Positions 1 through 6,389 of a DNA stretch of 55,355 nt are shown here, one piece after another. The notes under the pieces were generated by a model. It had not been told where the DNA came from and made no database searches. It saw nothing but the letters and a program-made list of their open reading frames with translations. A program made the position numbers and the translations under genes. The number at the start of each line of letters is the position of its first letter. Positions within the stretch are counted from its first letter, which is position 1. This DNA comes from an uncultured Candidatus Saccharibacteria bacterium (GTDB lineage Bacteria > Patescibacteriota > Saccharimonadia > Saccharimonadales > Saccharimonadaceae). The stretch is from NCBI GenBank assembly GCA_946415265.1, contig CAMKRV010000004.1, forward strand, positions 1-55,355, read 5' to 3'.

Positions 1-88
1 GTAGAAGAAATCTATTCTACTACTCATTAAAGATTGTTTTGCTTTGTGGCCCATCTTCTACCTCGCTTATAATTAGCTTTACTAACTC

Positions 89-135
89 CCCCATGTGGTG
101 CCACTATATTAATGGGGATTAACAAAAATGGCACC
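89..135 (-). other. Predicted H-type pseudoknot
   Basis: Two interlocked inverted repeats are visible. GGTGCCA (97-103) pairs with TGGCACC (129-135), while CCCCAT (89-94) pairs with ATGGGG (112-117) lying inside the loop of the first stem. That is the topology of an H-type pseudoknot. It lies downstream of a minus-strand promoter and a long hairpin, so an RNA read leftward would carry it. I do not recognise an RNA family. A short minus-strand reading frame (20-94) starts in the knot but has no ribosome binding site. Confidence 0.5.
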
Positions 136-141
136 GCAAGG

Positions 142-278
142 GTGTCATAAGCTATATTTCGCGTCAGAGTTACCTCTTTGAATCGAAACGGCTTTCTTGC
201 GATGCCATTAATTGATTCAAAATGATAACTTTTGATACGAAAATGTCTGACGCATTTTCTAAATATAACTTATGACAC
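142..278. repeat. Long imperfect palindrome with nested stems
   Basis: The left arm (142-168, beginning GTGTCATAAG) pairs with the right arm (246-278, ending CTTATGACAC), interrupted by a 7-nt bulge. Inside, TTTGAATC (177-184) pairs with GATTCAAA (214-221), and a short GGC/GCC hairpin closes the centre. The minus-strand TATAAT at 283-288 would start transcription close to the first paired base, so this may be the 5' domain of a structured RNA. It could instead be an AT-rich relative of the palindromes found elsewhere in the window. Confidence 0.55.
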
Positions 279-282
279 TTTT

Positions 283-309
283 ATTATACCACACAAAAAA
301 GATTAGCAA
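283..309 (-). promoter_or_regulatory. Minus-strand promoter before structured region
   Basis: TATAAT (283-288, minus) has a weak -35 TTGCTA (304-309) with a short 15-bp spacer. The -35 lies in the terminator hairpin of the HAD gene, so the two signals overlap. Read-out is leftward into the palindrome and pseudoknot. Confidence 0.4.
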
Positions 310-329
310 CTAGGAGATTGCTAATCTTT
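295..329 (-). terminator. Terminator of the HAD-family gene
   Basis: A perfect 12-bp stem (298-309 with 318-329) is followed on the minus strand by a run of T. It lies 17 bp beyond the stop of the minus-strand gene at 346. Confidence 0.85.
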
Positions 330-345
330 AATTGGTGAGAAGAAA

Positions 346-1110
346 TTAGAGTACGCCAAGAATGCCGCGGAGAGCGTAAGCGGTGTCTTCGTGACTACGG
401 ACTGTAATGGTGTCGATACCCATTTGTACTACTGGGTAATCATTGCCGCCAGGTTGAGTCATATCGCCAAAATAGAGAATATCTTTCTTTTCTACGTTTA
501 ATTCTTCTAATAGGTGAGTCATGCCGAAAACTTTATTCATGCCTGGGGTGATGGCATTAATAGAGGTAGTGCCACCGATTTCGTATTCAAATTCTGGGGC
601 GAGCTCGCGGCAACGGGCACAGATGGCTTCGCGTTTTTTACAATCTGGATCCCAAGCGTATTTTTCTTCGGTACCGGCTTTTTGGCCGAGAGCCGAGAAA
701 GTGACTTGAGAAAGGCGGTTTTCAATGATTTCGTCACCAGGCTGGAGCTTGTCTTCCTCCCAGTAGCCGAGCTCGGTAGCGGCAGTTTTGATAGTTTCGG
801 TAATTTTGGTAACTTGTTCCTCTGTAAGTGGATAATTGTATACTTGAATCCAATCGTTTTTGGCGGTGTCGTAACGATAATATTGCGTTCCTTGGGCCAC
901 AAACAAGTGTAGGTGCGATAATTGCTCCGGAGTAGGGTGGGGGAGCCGGTCTACAATTTGAATAAGGAATTGGTCGAATTTCTGGCCCGAAATGGGGCAA
1001 ATTTCGAAATGGTCGAGACAACTAACCAATAAATCGGCGATGTCGTCGGTAATTGGCGTTTTGGCTACGTTTAATGTTTGGTCTATGTCAAATGCAAGTA
1101 CTTTTTTCAT
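346..1110 (-). CDS. HAD-superfamily phosphatase/phosphomannomutase-like protein
   Basis: A 254-residue HAD-fold enzyme. The nucleophile motif DIDQT is at residues 8-12 (DxDxT, with Q where G is usual). The acidic motif IV, GDMTQPGGND, starts near residue 215. The latter, followed by a T-V-x-S-x-E-D-T segment, closely resembles the C-terminus of eukaryote-type phosphomannomutases, which belong to HAD subclass IIB. The enzyme probably acts on a sugar phosphate in the cytoplasm, either as a mutase interconverting mannose 6- and 1-phosphate or as a simple phosphatase; the sequence cannot separate these. It is divergent from tpiA. A minus-strand TACAAT lies about 11 bp before the ATG, implying almost no 5' leader. 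Confidence 0.75.
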   Translation of the reverse strand: MKKVLAFDIDQTLNVAKTPITDDIADLLVSCLDHFEICPISGQKFDQFLIQIVDRLPHPTPEQLSHLHLFVAQGTQYYRYDTAKNDWIQVYNYPLTEEQVTKITETIKTAATELGYWEEDKLQPGDEIIENRLSQVTFSALGQKAGTEEKYAWDPDCKKREAICARCRELAPEFEYEIGGTTSINAITPGMNKVFGMTHLLEELNVEKKDILYFGDMTQPGGNDYPVVQMGIDTITVRSHEDTAYALRGILGVL

Positions 1111-1161
1111 AATACTTTGATTGTATCATATGTGCAATAATATATGTGCTATAATAAGCTT

Positions 1162-1926
1162 ATGAAAACTTATATCGTGGGCAACTGGAAGCTGAATTTC
1201 ACGGTGGGGGAAGCTTCAATTTATCTTCATAAACTTTTAAAGGCGATGCCAAATTACAGAGATATAGATGTAATAGTGGCACCATCTACGATTGCTTTGC
1301 AGCCGCTGTCTTTGCAAGTAGATAGGCATAAGATAAAGTTGGCTGCGCAAAATGGATTTTATCGGGATTACGGGGCTTTTACGGGGGAAACGTCGTTTTC
1401 GCAACTTCGTGGTATTGTGGATTATGCGATTATTGGGCATTCTGAGCGGCGGTATATTTTTAGGGAAGATGATAAGATGGTGATGAGGAAGGTGGCTGCG
1501 GCGGTACGAAATAAAATTACCCCGATATTATGTATAGGCGAGACAGAGAGTGAGCGGACGTTTGGTGAAACAGCGGACGTAATTCGTGATCAGTTAAGCG
1601 GTGGGCTATCAGAGGTGGGGGATGATGATATAGATAAGGTGATCATAGCCTATGAGCCAGTGTGGGCGATTTCGTCTGCAAAATCTGCTAAATTGGCTAC
1701 GCCAGATGAGGTGGCAGATGCGGTGACGCTGATTCGTAAAACTTTGAAAGACTTATATGGTAAAGCGGGGGAGAGCGTGCCGGTGCTGTTTGGTGGAAGC
1801 GTGAACCCTTCTAATGCAGGAGCATATTTAACTGTGCCAGGGGTAAATGGCTTGCTGATGGGTGGGTCTTCCTTGATTCTGAGTGAATTCGTTGATATAA
1901 TTGAGACAGCTAAAAGAGTAAGGTAA
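1162..1926 (+). CDS. tpiA: Triosephosphate isomerase
   Basis: Glycolytic isomerase interconverting dihydroxyacetone phosphate and glyceraldehyde 3-phosphate. Visible family motifs are GNWKLN with the substrate-binding lysine near residue 10, IIGHSERR with the catalytic histidine, the YEPVWAI loop with the catalytic glutamate, and FGGSVN near the C-terminus for phosphate binding. The length (254 residues) is normal. The track starts six codons earlier, but TATAAT at 1150-1155 lies exactly six bases before this ATG, so the mRNA should begin at the start codon; the upstream ATG lies before the -10 box. The stop overlaps the next ATG by one base (TAATG). Confidence 0.97.
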   Translation: MKTYIVGNWKLNFTVGEASIYLHKLLKAMPNYRDIDVIVAPSTIALQPLSLQVDRHKIKLAAQNGFYRDYGAFTGETSFSQLRGIVDYAIIGHSERRYIFREDDKMVMRKVAAAVRNKITPILCIGETESERTFGETADVIRDQLSGGLSEVGDDDIDKVIIAYEPVWAISSAKSAKLATPDEVADAVTLIRKTLKDLYGKAGESVPVLFGGSVNPSNAGAYLTVPGVNGLLMGGSSLILSEFVDIIETAKRVR

Positions 1927-2585
1927 TGAACAAAAAATACATGGATTTTGTCCCGTCTAAGCCGGTAGAAAAATCGGCTGGTAGAGCCGTGTCAAAAAAA
2001 CCTGTAGAAAAAAGGATTACCGCGAAGCCTGCGAAGAATCCTGCAATGAAAAAGAAGCCGGTGCGCGAAGAAGTGGTTTTGCAGGAAGATGTTCTGATGG
2101 CTGGTGCAGAGACTTTTTCGCTAAAAAAAGAGCCGGTTTATGGCATTGTAGAGGATTACCGGCCGAAATTTGTTAAAACAGAGGTAGCGAAGCGGCCTTT
2201 GTCGCGCGGGCATTTTGCAAGCAGTAAGAGCGAATTGGCGGAAGCTAAAGCTGTGAAGGTGGCTGCGAAAAAGATTGAAAAACCAGTTAGGCCTGTGGAA
2301 AAACCTGTGGAAAAGTCTGAAGTTGCAAAGGCAGCAGCAGATAAAACTAAGATGAAAGTGCCGAAATCGCCATTTATTAATCAAGCAAAGGTGGCAAAAA
2401 GGCCGTTATCTAAAAATATTTACGAACGCACAGTGAAACCGACAGAGGAAGTAGCGACTGGTCCGGTGACGATTATTTCTAAGCCAGAGAAAGAAAACAA
2501 AGTTAGCCTAGTGGTGACGATTATAATAACGATTATTCTAGGGGCGGCGGCTGGAACTGTGGCGTTTTTGTTATTGCCAAAATAA
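1926..2585 (+). CDS. Lys/Pro/Val-rich protein with C-terminal membrane anchor
   Basis: I do not recognise a family. The first 190 residues are basic and low in complexity, rich in K, P, V and A, with repeated short phrases such as SKPVEK, KKPVEK and EKPVEK and a duplicated AKRPLS motif. A single hydrophobic segment (about residues 193-216) ends the protein with only one basic residue after it. It therefore looks tail-anchored, with a disordered basic cytoplasmic part that could bind nucleic acid or acidic surfaces (inference). It starts inside the tpiA stop codon, so translation is probably coupled. Confidence 0.6.
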   Translation: MNKKYMDFVPSKPVEKSAGRAVSKKPVEKRITAKPAKNPAMKKKPVREEVVLQEDVLMAGAETFSLKKEPVYGIVEDYRPKFVKTEVAKRPLSRGHFASSKSELAEAKAVKVAAKKIEKPVRPVEKPVEKSEVAKAAADKTKMKVPKSPFINQAKVAKRPLSKNIYERTVKPTEEVATGPVTIISKPEKENKVSLVVTIIITIILGAAAGTVAFLLLPK

Positions 2586-2600
2586 TTTACTAGAGGAGTT

Positions 2601-2966
2601 ATGAATAATCCGTTTATTAAATATGTGATGAAAGAAAAAAAAGAGGATATTTTTCATTCTTCGGCGTATGGTAAAGCGCAAAATGGCGAAGCGATAGGTG
2701 CGGCGTCTGCTGAGGGCTTTAATGAGCGACTGAAGATAGATAGGAATCGGCAAATAGTGAAGGGATATAATGATTCGCGCGTGGTAAACGGAGTATATGC
2801 AAATGGTCCGAAGGCGAAAAAATATGTGCCGCCAGAGAAAAAGGGAAAGGAAGGGATTGGTGGGGCTGCAAAGATGGCAAGTACGAAGTCTGCGCCAAAG
2901 CCCATGACAACCGCGCCGGTCAGGAGGCCGTTTGTGCCACCGATAAAACCGAATTTTGGGAGGTAA
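2601..2966 (+). CDS. Small basic hypothetical protein
   Basis: A 121-residue soluble protein, unrecognised. The N-terminal half has KEKKEDIFHSSAYGKAQ and a segment around NERLKIDRNRQIVKGYNDSR. The C-terminal third is rich in K, P, A and G and looks disordered. A good Shine-Dalgarno (GAGGAG) precedes the ATG. It follows the tail-anchored gene by 15 bp, so the two and tpiA probably form one transcript. Its basic, partly disordered character resembles that of its neighbour. Confidence 0.6.
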   Translation: MNNPFIKYVMKEKKEDIFHSSAYGKAQNGEAIGAASAEGFNERLKIDRNRQIVKGYNDSRVVNGVYANGPKAKKYVPPEKKGKEGIGGAAKMASTKSAPKPMTTAPVRRPFVPPIKPNFGR

Positions 2967-2989
2967 AAAGCCTGAGGGTTTTAATTTTA

Positions 2990-3006
2990 GTGCGGGTAGA
3001 GAGAAT
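2990..3006. repeat. 17-bp duplicate of the tRNA-Gly 3' end
   Basis: GTGCGGGTAGAGAGAAT occurs here and again at 3076-3092, where it forms the 3' acceptor strand and part of the T arm of tRNA-Gly. The rest of a tRNA is absent. Duplicated tRNA 3' ends are typical scars of site-specific integration, but only 70 bp separate the copies, so any element is gone. Confidence 0.6.
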
Positions 3007-3029
3007 GTCTTCACTCGGCCCCACTCCGG

Positions 3030-3059
3030 ATAAAAATAAAATATGAGAGCAAGCTCTCA
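3030..3059 (-). terminator. Possible terminator of the tRNA pair
   Basis: TGAGAGC pairs with GCTCTCA (3044-3059), followed on the minus strand by a T-rich tract. It lies just beyond the encoded CCA of tRNA-Gly. Confidence 0.55.
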
Positions 3060-3073
3060 ATTTCATTTTTCTC

Positions 3074-3148
3074 TGGTGCGGGTAGAGAGAATCGAACTCT
3101 CATCTCAAGTTTGGAAAACTTGCATACTAACCACTGTACTATACCCGC
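3074..3148 (-). tRNA. tRNA-Gly (anticodon TCC)
   Basis: On the minus strand a full cloverleaf is visible. The acceptor GCGGGTA pairs with TACCCGC, the anticodon stem CAAGT/ACTTG closes the loop TTTCCAA giving anticodon TCC, and the T loop carries TTCGATT. Discriminator A and a genome-encoded CCA follow. It reads GGA and probably GGG. It follows tRNA-His by 18 bp and is probably cotranscribed with it. Confidence 0.95.
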
Positions 3149-3166
3149 ATTTTGCGAACATAAACC

Positions 3167-3244
3167 TGGGGTGGGATATCGGGATCGAACCGACGACCTT
3201 CTGGACCACAATCAGACGCTCTAACCATCTGAGCTAATCCCACC
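3167..3244 (-). tRNA. tRNA-His (anticodon GTG)
   Basis: The minus strand gives acceptor GTGGGAT/ATCCCAC, a D stem GCTC/GAGC, loop TTGTGGT with anticodon GTG, and T loop TTCGATC. Discriminator C73 sits opposite an encoded G at -1, the identity pair of bacterial tRNA-His, and CCA is encoded. The innermost anticodon-stem pair (31-39) is A-C instead of A-T, a mild oddity. Confidence 0.95.
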
Positions 3245-3345
3245 AGATAGGCCTATGTTGGGTATATTATAGCGGTTATTTATGAAAAAATCAAGGGAGA
3301 GAACGAGCAAATAATGGATTTTTGGAAGTTTTTATGGTTTTTATA

Positions 3346-3374
3346 TTGACAAAAATGAAAGTGTGTGCTATAAT
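3346..3374 (+). promoter_or_regulatory. Consensus promoter
   Basis: TTGACA (3346-3351), a 17-bp spacer and TATAAT (3369-3374) match the sigma-70 consensus perfectly. It drives the NPNP-repeat gene. Confidence 0.9.
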
Positions 3375-3433
3375 GAGGTTAATTGTTGAAAAACAAGGTC
3401 TTTAAAAATTCTATAATAAAGGAGAGTGTTTCT

Positions 3434-3991
3434 ATGTCTAGAGACAATCGTACCAATGCTAACCCGAATCCCAATCCGAATCCCAATCCCAACCCGAATC
3501 CGAGCAATCCTGCGCCGATTACACTTCCGGAGTTTCTGAAGGATGTCTGGAGACTGCTGAAGCCTTCGTCTCGCAAGAAGAACCCGACCGACGAAGAGGT
3601 CTACGGCGCTATTGAGGCGCTGTTTGAGGACAACAAGAAAGCTGTCGCGGCTGGTAAGGAGCAGTCTCGGCTGCTTAAAGAGGCTGAGGACAAGGCCCGC
3701 GAGAAGCAGCGCGCCGATGACGCTAAGGAGATCGAGAAGCTCAAAGCGGCTCATGCTAGAGAGCTCGAAGGTCTCAAGACTGCTCACGAGAAGGAGCTCG
3801 AGAAGCTCAAGGGCACGCAGTCTGTGTCTGGTATCGGCGAAGCGCCGGATCTCACTATCCTGACCGATGGTGAGCGTGCGACTTATGAGGAGTACATCGC
3901 TAAGGCCGCCGAAGAGCTCGCTGCCGCGCACGAGTTGCATGCGAAGGCAATGAAGAGGAGGACGGCAAGCCGTCTCGTGGGTCTCTTCTAG
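3434..3991 (+). CDS. Coiled-coil protein with N-terminal (NP)n repeat
   Basis: Unrecognised, 185 residues. The start chosen here has AAGGAG nine bases upstream; the track's earlier start lies in the 5' leader. Near the N-terminus an Asn-Pro dipeptide is repeated about seven times, encoded by AAYCCN repeats that could slip in replication. The rest is highly charged and alpha-helical, with a heptad-like region around REKQRADDAKEIEKLK and two near copies of a LKxAHxxELExLK unit, so a coiled coil is likely. There is no signal peptide. Codon use favours GAG, AAG and CTC, unlike neighbouring genes, and with the perfect promoter suggests high expression or foreign origin. Confidence 0.7.
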   Translation: MSRDNRTNANPNPNPNPNPNPNPSNPAPITLPEFLKDVWRLLKPSSRKKNPTDEEVYGAIEALFEDNKKAVAAGKEQSRLLKEAEDKAREKQRADDAKEIEKLKAAHARELEGLKTAHEKELEKLKGTQSVSGIGEAPDLTILTDGERATYEEYIAKAAEELAAAHELHAKAMKRRTASRLVGLF

Positions 3992-4022
3992 AGGCCACTC
4001 TCCTTTCGTACTTTAGAAAAAT

Positions 4023-4047
4023 GCTCGGTCGCAAGACCGGGCTTTTT
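4023..4047 (+). terminator. Terminator after the NP-repeat gene
   Basis: GCTCGGTC/GACCGGGC stem with a GCAA tetraloop followed by TTTTT. Confidence 0.9.
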
Positions 4048-4085
4048 CATATTTTAGACATAAGCGCAAAAAGCTTATATTCCTA

Positions 4086-4114
4086 TTGACAAAAAAGCGA
4101 AAGTGTGATACAAT
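4086..4114 (+). promoter_or_regulatory. Strong promoter with TGTGA spacer end
   Basis: TTGACA (4086-4091), 17-bp spacer ending GTGTGA, and TACAAT (4109-4114). The spacer resembles that of several other promoters in the window. It drives the 606-residue membrane protein gene through a 160-nt leader. Confidence 0.88.
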
Positions 4115-4120
4115 GAAAGT

Positions 4121-4280
4121 AGTCTGAGTTTTGGTGTATGAGTCAAGGCGACGAAGACCATTAACAACCGAATCATCTCAGCTTTCAAAGCTGAGTTATC
4201 CATAGATCCCCATTTTTATACTGGGGGTCGGTCAACCTCCAGAGTTTTATATATTATATTAAAATTTTAGGAGGTAAAGT
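4121..4280 (+). promoter_or_regulatory. Structured 5' leader that can mask the ribosome site
   Basis: Three stems can be drawn. CTCAGCTTT pairs with AAGCTGAG (about 4177-4195), and GATCCCCA (4205-4212) pairs with TGGGGGTC (4222-4229). AACCTCC (4234-4240) is complementary to the ribosome binding site AGGAGGT (4269-4275), with AT-rich self-complementary sequence between. The last pairing would hide the Shine-Dalgarno, as in translational riboswitches or thermosensors. I do not recognise a ligand class. A 17-nt piece of the leader (4165-4181) is exactly complementary to sequence past the end of the gene (6200-6216). Confidence 0.6.
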
Positions 4281-6101
4281 ATGTTAAACAATACATTTGG
4301 GCTGAATTTGTTTTTCAGCATCGTAACGGCTGTCGGCTTGTTCGCATTTATCGCATGGTTTGAACATGCAATGGCGAAAGCTGGCAATGGAGAAAAGTTT
4401 TTCAAAAACAAGCGTGCTTGGATTGGCGCGGCGACTTGCGCTGGGTCTGTAGGCCTGAGCATGATTTTCAGACCGCTTTTGGCGCCCGGATGGCTGGGGG
4501 TATTATTCTCCCTGCTGTTTATAGCGATTGACGTAGCGGTATTTGTGTACCTATGCTATGTCTTCCATCGTTACCACGAAGAAGACGGCGAGTGGAAACA
4601 GATTATTCCGTTGGCTGTCATATTCATAGCGATGAGCTTTGCCACGGCGGCGACCATGGCGACCATGGCGGATGCCATGAATGCCCATAGTTATTTCAGG
4701 ACGCTGTTCGGCCTGATACCTTGGTTATTGTTGGTGGGATCGATTGGTTATGTAGTTATTGATTCCCTGTACGGTAGAGCCGAAGTGGCCGAGGATGCGG
4801 AAGACTATGATAAAGCAGAGACGTGGACGACGCGTGGACGCTGGGGAATTGGAATTGTTAGCTTTATTTTGGCAATGATTCTGATTTTCGGTGCCATTGT
4901 GGGGCCGTGGACTAGCTTGACAGATTTATTTAAATCCAGCAAGAAGCCCACTGATAGCAATCCACAAGCGCAGGCGTCAGCAACAGATACCACCGCAACA
5001 AACGCAGAAAAGTCTTGGTTTACCTATCAGGAAGTAACGCAAAAATATCCGTGGCTGACATGGAACAACTTTGCGTTACAGAGTGATGGCAATTCAGACA
5101 ATAACGCCGATTTCGGCCCGGATCGTCATCACAAAGGTTGGACGGCTACAGACTATCTGCAGGACATGAAGTCGTTTGATGAAAGCGACGTAATGATCCT
5201 AGTAGCCCATGTGGCTGCAGTCGACGCGGCGAGAGATACGCGTATGGTTGGTGACTATTACGATGGAAATGGTCACGACTGGGCGCGAACTATGAACGCG
5301 CTGGTTGTAAAGTGCCTTAATGACAAAGTAGACTTTATGCATTTTTCCGAAGTCTACTTAAACATGCTGCGGAACGAAGTACGCAGTGTGCGCGTTGTCC
5401 ATATGGACGACATCAACGATCAGATGTACATTACTCCGTACACCTATTCGGGTGTGCCGGAGATTGTGGCATCTGAAACGCACCAATCTGGCGACGTTCT
5501 CATTGTCACCTTTAAACGTAAGGGTGGCGAGGAGAACGACGTGTCGGTGGGGTTCCGGATCGACTGCTGCTACCAGCCGGTAGGAGTAATCGATACGATG
5601 AAGCTGCCGAACACGAAGGTGGAGATTCCGCCGGAGCATACGCCCGGTGGTTCTACGCCCACCAATCCTGGCGGAAGTGATCCTACTAAGCCAGCTGGTG
5701 GCAGTGATCCCACTGAACCGCCAAAGCCAACACCGACTGAGCCTGCGAAGTATAACAAAGACAAGACCCAGGGCATAAAAGACCCTGGTAATGTCGAGCA
5801 GGGACTTGACGAAGACACCAATAATGGTGTCGGTGCAACGACGTCAACAAAAGATCGTGACTCTAATTCTAATCACGGGAGTTACAATGAGTACCAGCAG
5901 GCTATTGAACAGAACAAATCGGCAAATACTACGTCGAATTCTGGTTCTGGCGGTACACCGTCATCATCTTCCGCAAAGGTAGACTCCAATGACGATGGAG
6001 GCTATACACCTAAGTCTGATGCAGCTCAGACGGTGGATGGCGGAGCTATCAAAAACAACCCCGACAATCCGGCAGGCGTATATGGGGGCCTTCCGGATTA
6101 A
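4281..6101 (+). CDS. Multi-pass membrane protein with disordered Pro/Gly/Ser/Asn-rich tail
   Basis: Unrecognised, 606 residues. The first 215 residues hold about six hydrophobic segments, starting at FFSIVTAVGLFAFIAWF and ending at IGIVSFILAMILIFGAIVG. A charged domain of about 220 residues follows, with no motif I can name. The last 150 residues are low complexity, first Pro/Thr/Gly (GGSDPTKPAGGSDPTEPPKP) and then Ser/Asn/Gly. There is no C-terminal anchor or sortase motif, so the tail is probably a flexible extension. The start has a perfect AGGAGGT. Codon use is more GC-rich than in neighbouring core genes. It is a single-gene transcript with a strong promoter and regulated leader, so abundance is probably controlled. 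Confidence 0.7.
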   Translation: MLNNTFGLNLFFSIVTAVGLFAFIAWFEHAMAKAGNGEKFFKNKRAWIGAATCAGSVGLSMIFRPLLAPGWLGVLFSLLFIAIDVAVFVYLCYVFHRYHEEDGEWKQIIPLAVIFIAMSFATAATMATMADAMNAHSYFRTLFGLIPWLLLVGSIGYVVIDSLYGRAEVAEDAEDYDKAETWTTRGRWGIGIVSFILAMILIFGAIVGPWTSLTDLFKSSKKPTDSNPQAQASATDTTATNAEKSWFTYQEVTQKYPWLTWNNFALQSDGNSDNNADFGPDRHHKGWTATDYLQDMKSFDESDVMILVAHVAAVDAARDTRMVGDYYDGNGHDWARTMNALVVKCLNDKVDFMHFSEVYLNMLRNEVRSVRVVHMDDINDQMYITPYTYSGVPEIVASETHQSGDVLIVTFKRKGGEENDVSVGFRIDCCYQPVGVIDTMKLPNTKVEIPPEHTPGGSTPTNPGGSDPTKPAGGSDPTEPPKPTPTEPAKYNKDKTQGIKDPGNVEQGLDEDTNNGVGATTSTKDRDSNSNHGSYNEYQQAIEQNKSANTTSNSGSGGTPSSSSAKVDSNDDGGYTPKSDAAQTVDGGAIKNNPDNPAGVYGGLPD

Positions 6102-6151
6102 TATGGATAACACGCCTAGAGAATTGACCACTCTCTGGGCAAAATGCACCT

Positions 6152-6328
6152 TATTGGCCTGGCAGCAATAGCTGCCGGGTCAATACCAAGATTTGAGACT
6201 GAGATGATTCGGTTGCATAGACGAAAATTAACAATTCGGCTAGCAACAGCTTAAACTTTTCTTTGGGAAAAGAAAAGTTTAGCAAAAGAAACCAGTTAGA
6301 TTTTTAAATTGGAAGTGAATTCCAATTT
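6152..6328 (+). repeat. Cluster of three hairpins in a 288-bp gap
   Basis: This gap has no gene. A 15-bp hairpin with an AATA loop (6152-6185, two G-T pairs) follows the membrane-protein stop without a T run. At 6200-6216 lies CTGAGATGATTCGGTTG, the exact reverse complement of 4165-4181. A perfect 13-bp AT-rich hairpin (6252-6281) and an 8-bp hairpin (6306-6328) follow. They may be 3' UTR stability elements or the leader of the next gene. I see no clear -35/-10 for the 6390 gene. Confidence 0.6.
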
Positions 6329-6389
6329 GGAAATTGTTTATATTTTAGAAATTTAATCTTTCATACAACACTATAAAGAAAGGAATAAT

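Noticed and set aside
20-94. 24-codon minus-strand ORF beginning MGELVKLIIS
   Set aside because: It starts inside the predicted pseudoknot without a Shine-Dalgarno and could be chance; not listed as a gene.
125-145. T-box-like sequence TGGCACCGC on the plus strand
   Set aside because: The short match to a T-box antiterminator core is explained by the pseudoknot stem, and no plus-strand gene or tRNA-related gene follows.
514-912. 132-residue plus-strand ORF
   Set aside because: Antisense to the HAD-family gene, with no promoter or ribosome site; typical shadow ORF.
2985-3040. A third tRNA gene
   Set aside because: Only the last 17 bases match tRNA-Gly; no acceptor partner, anticodon arm or D arm is present.
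3460-3505. Tandem AAYCCN repeat as a non-coding satellite
   Set aside because: It lies in frame within a gene with a strong ribosome site and encodes the Asn-Pro repeat.
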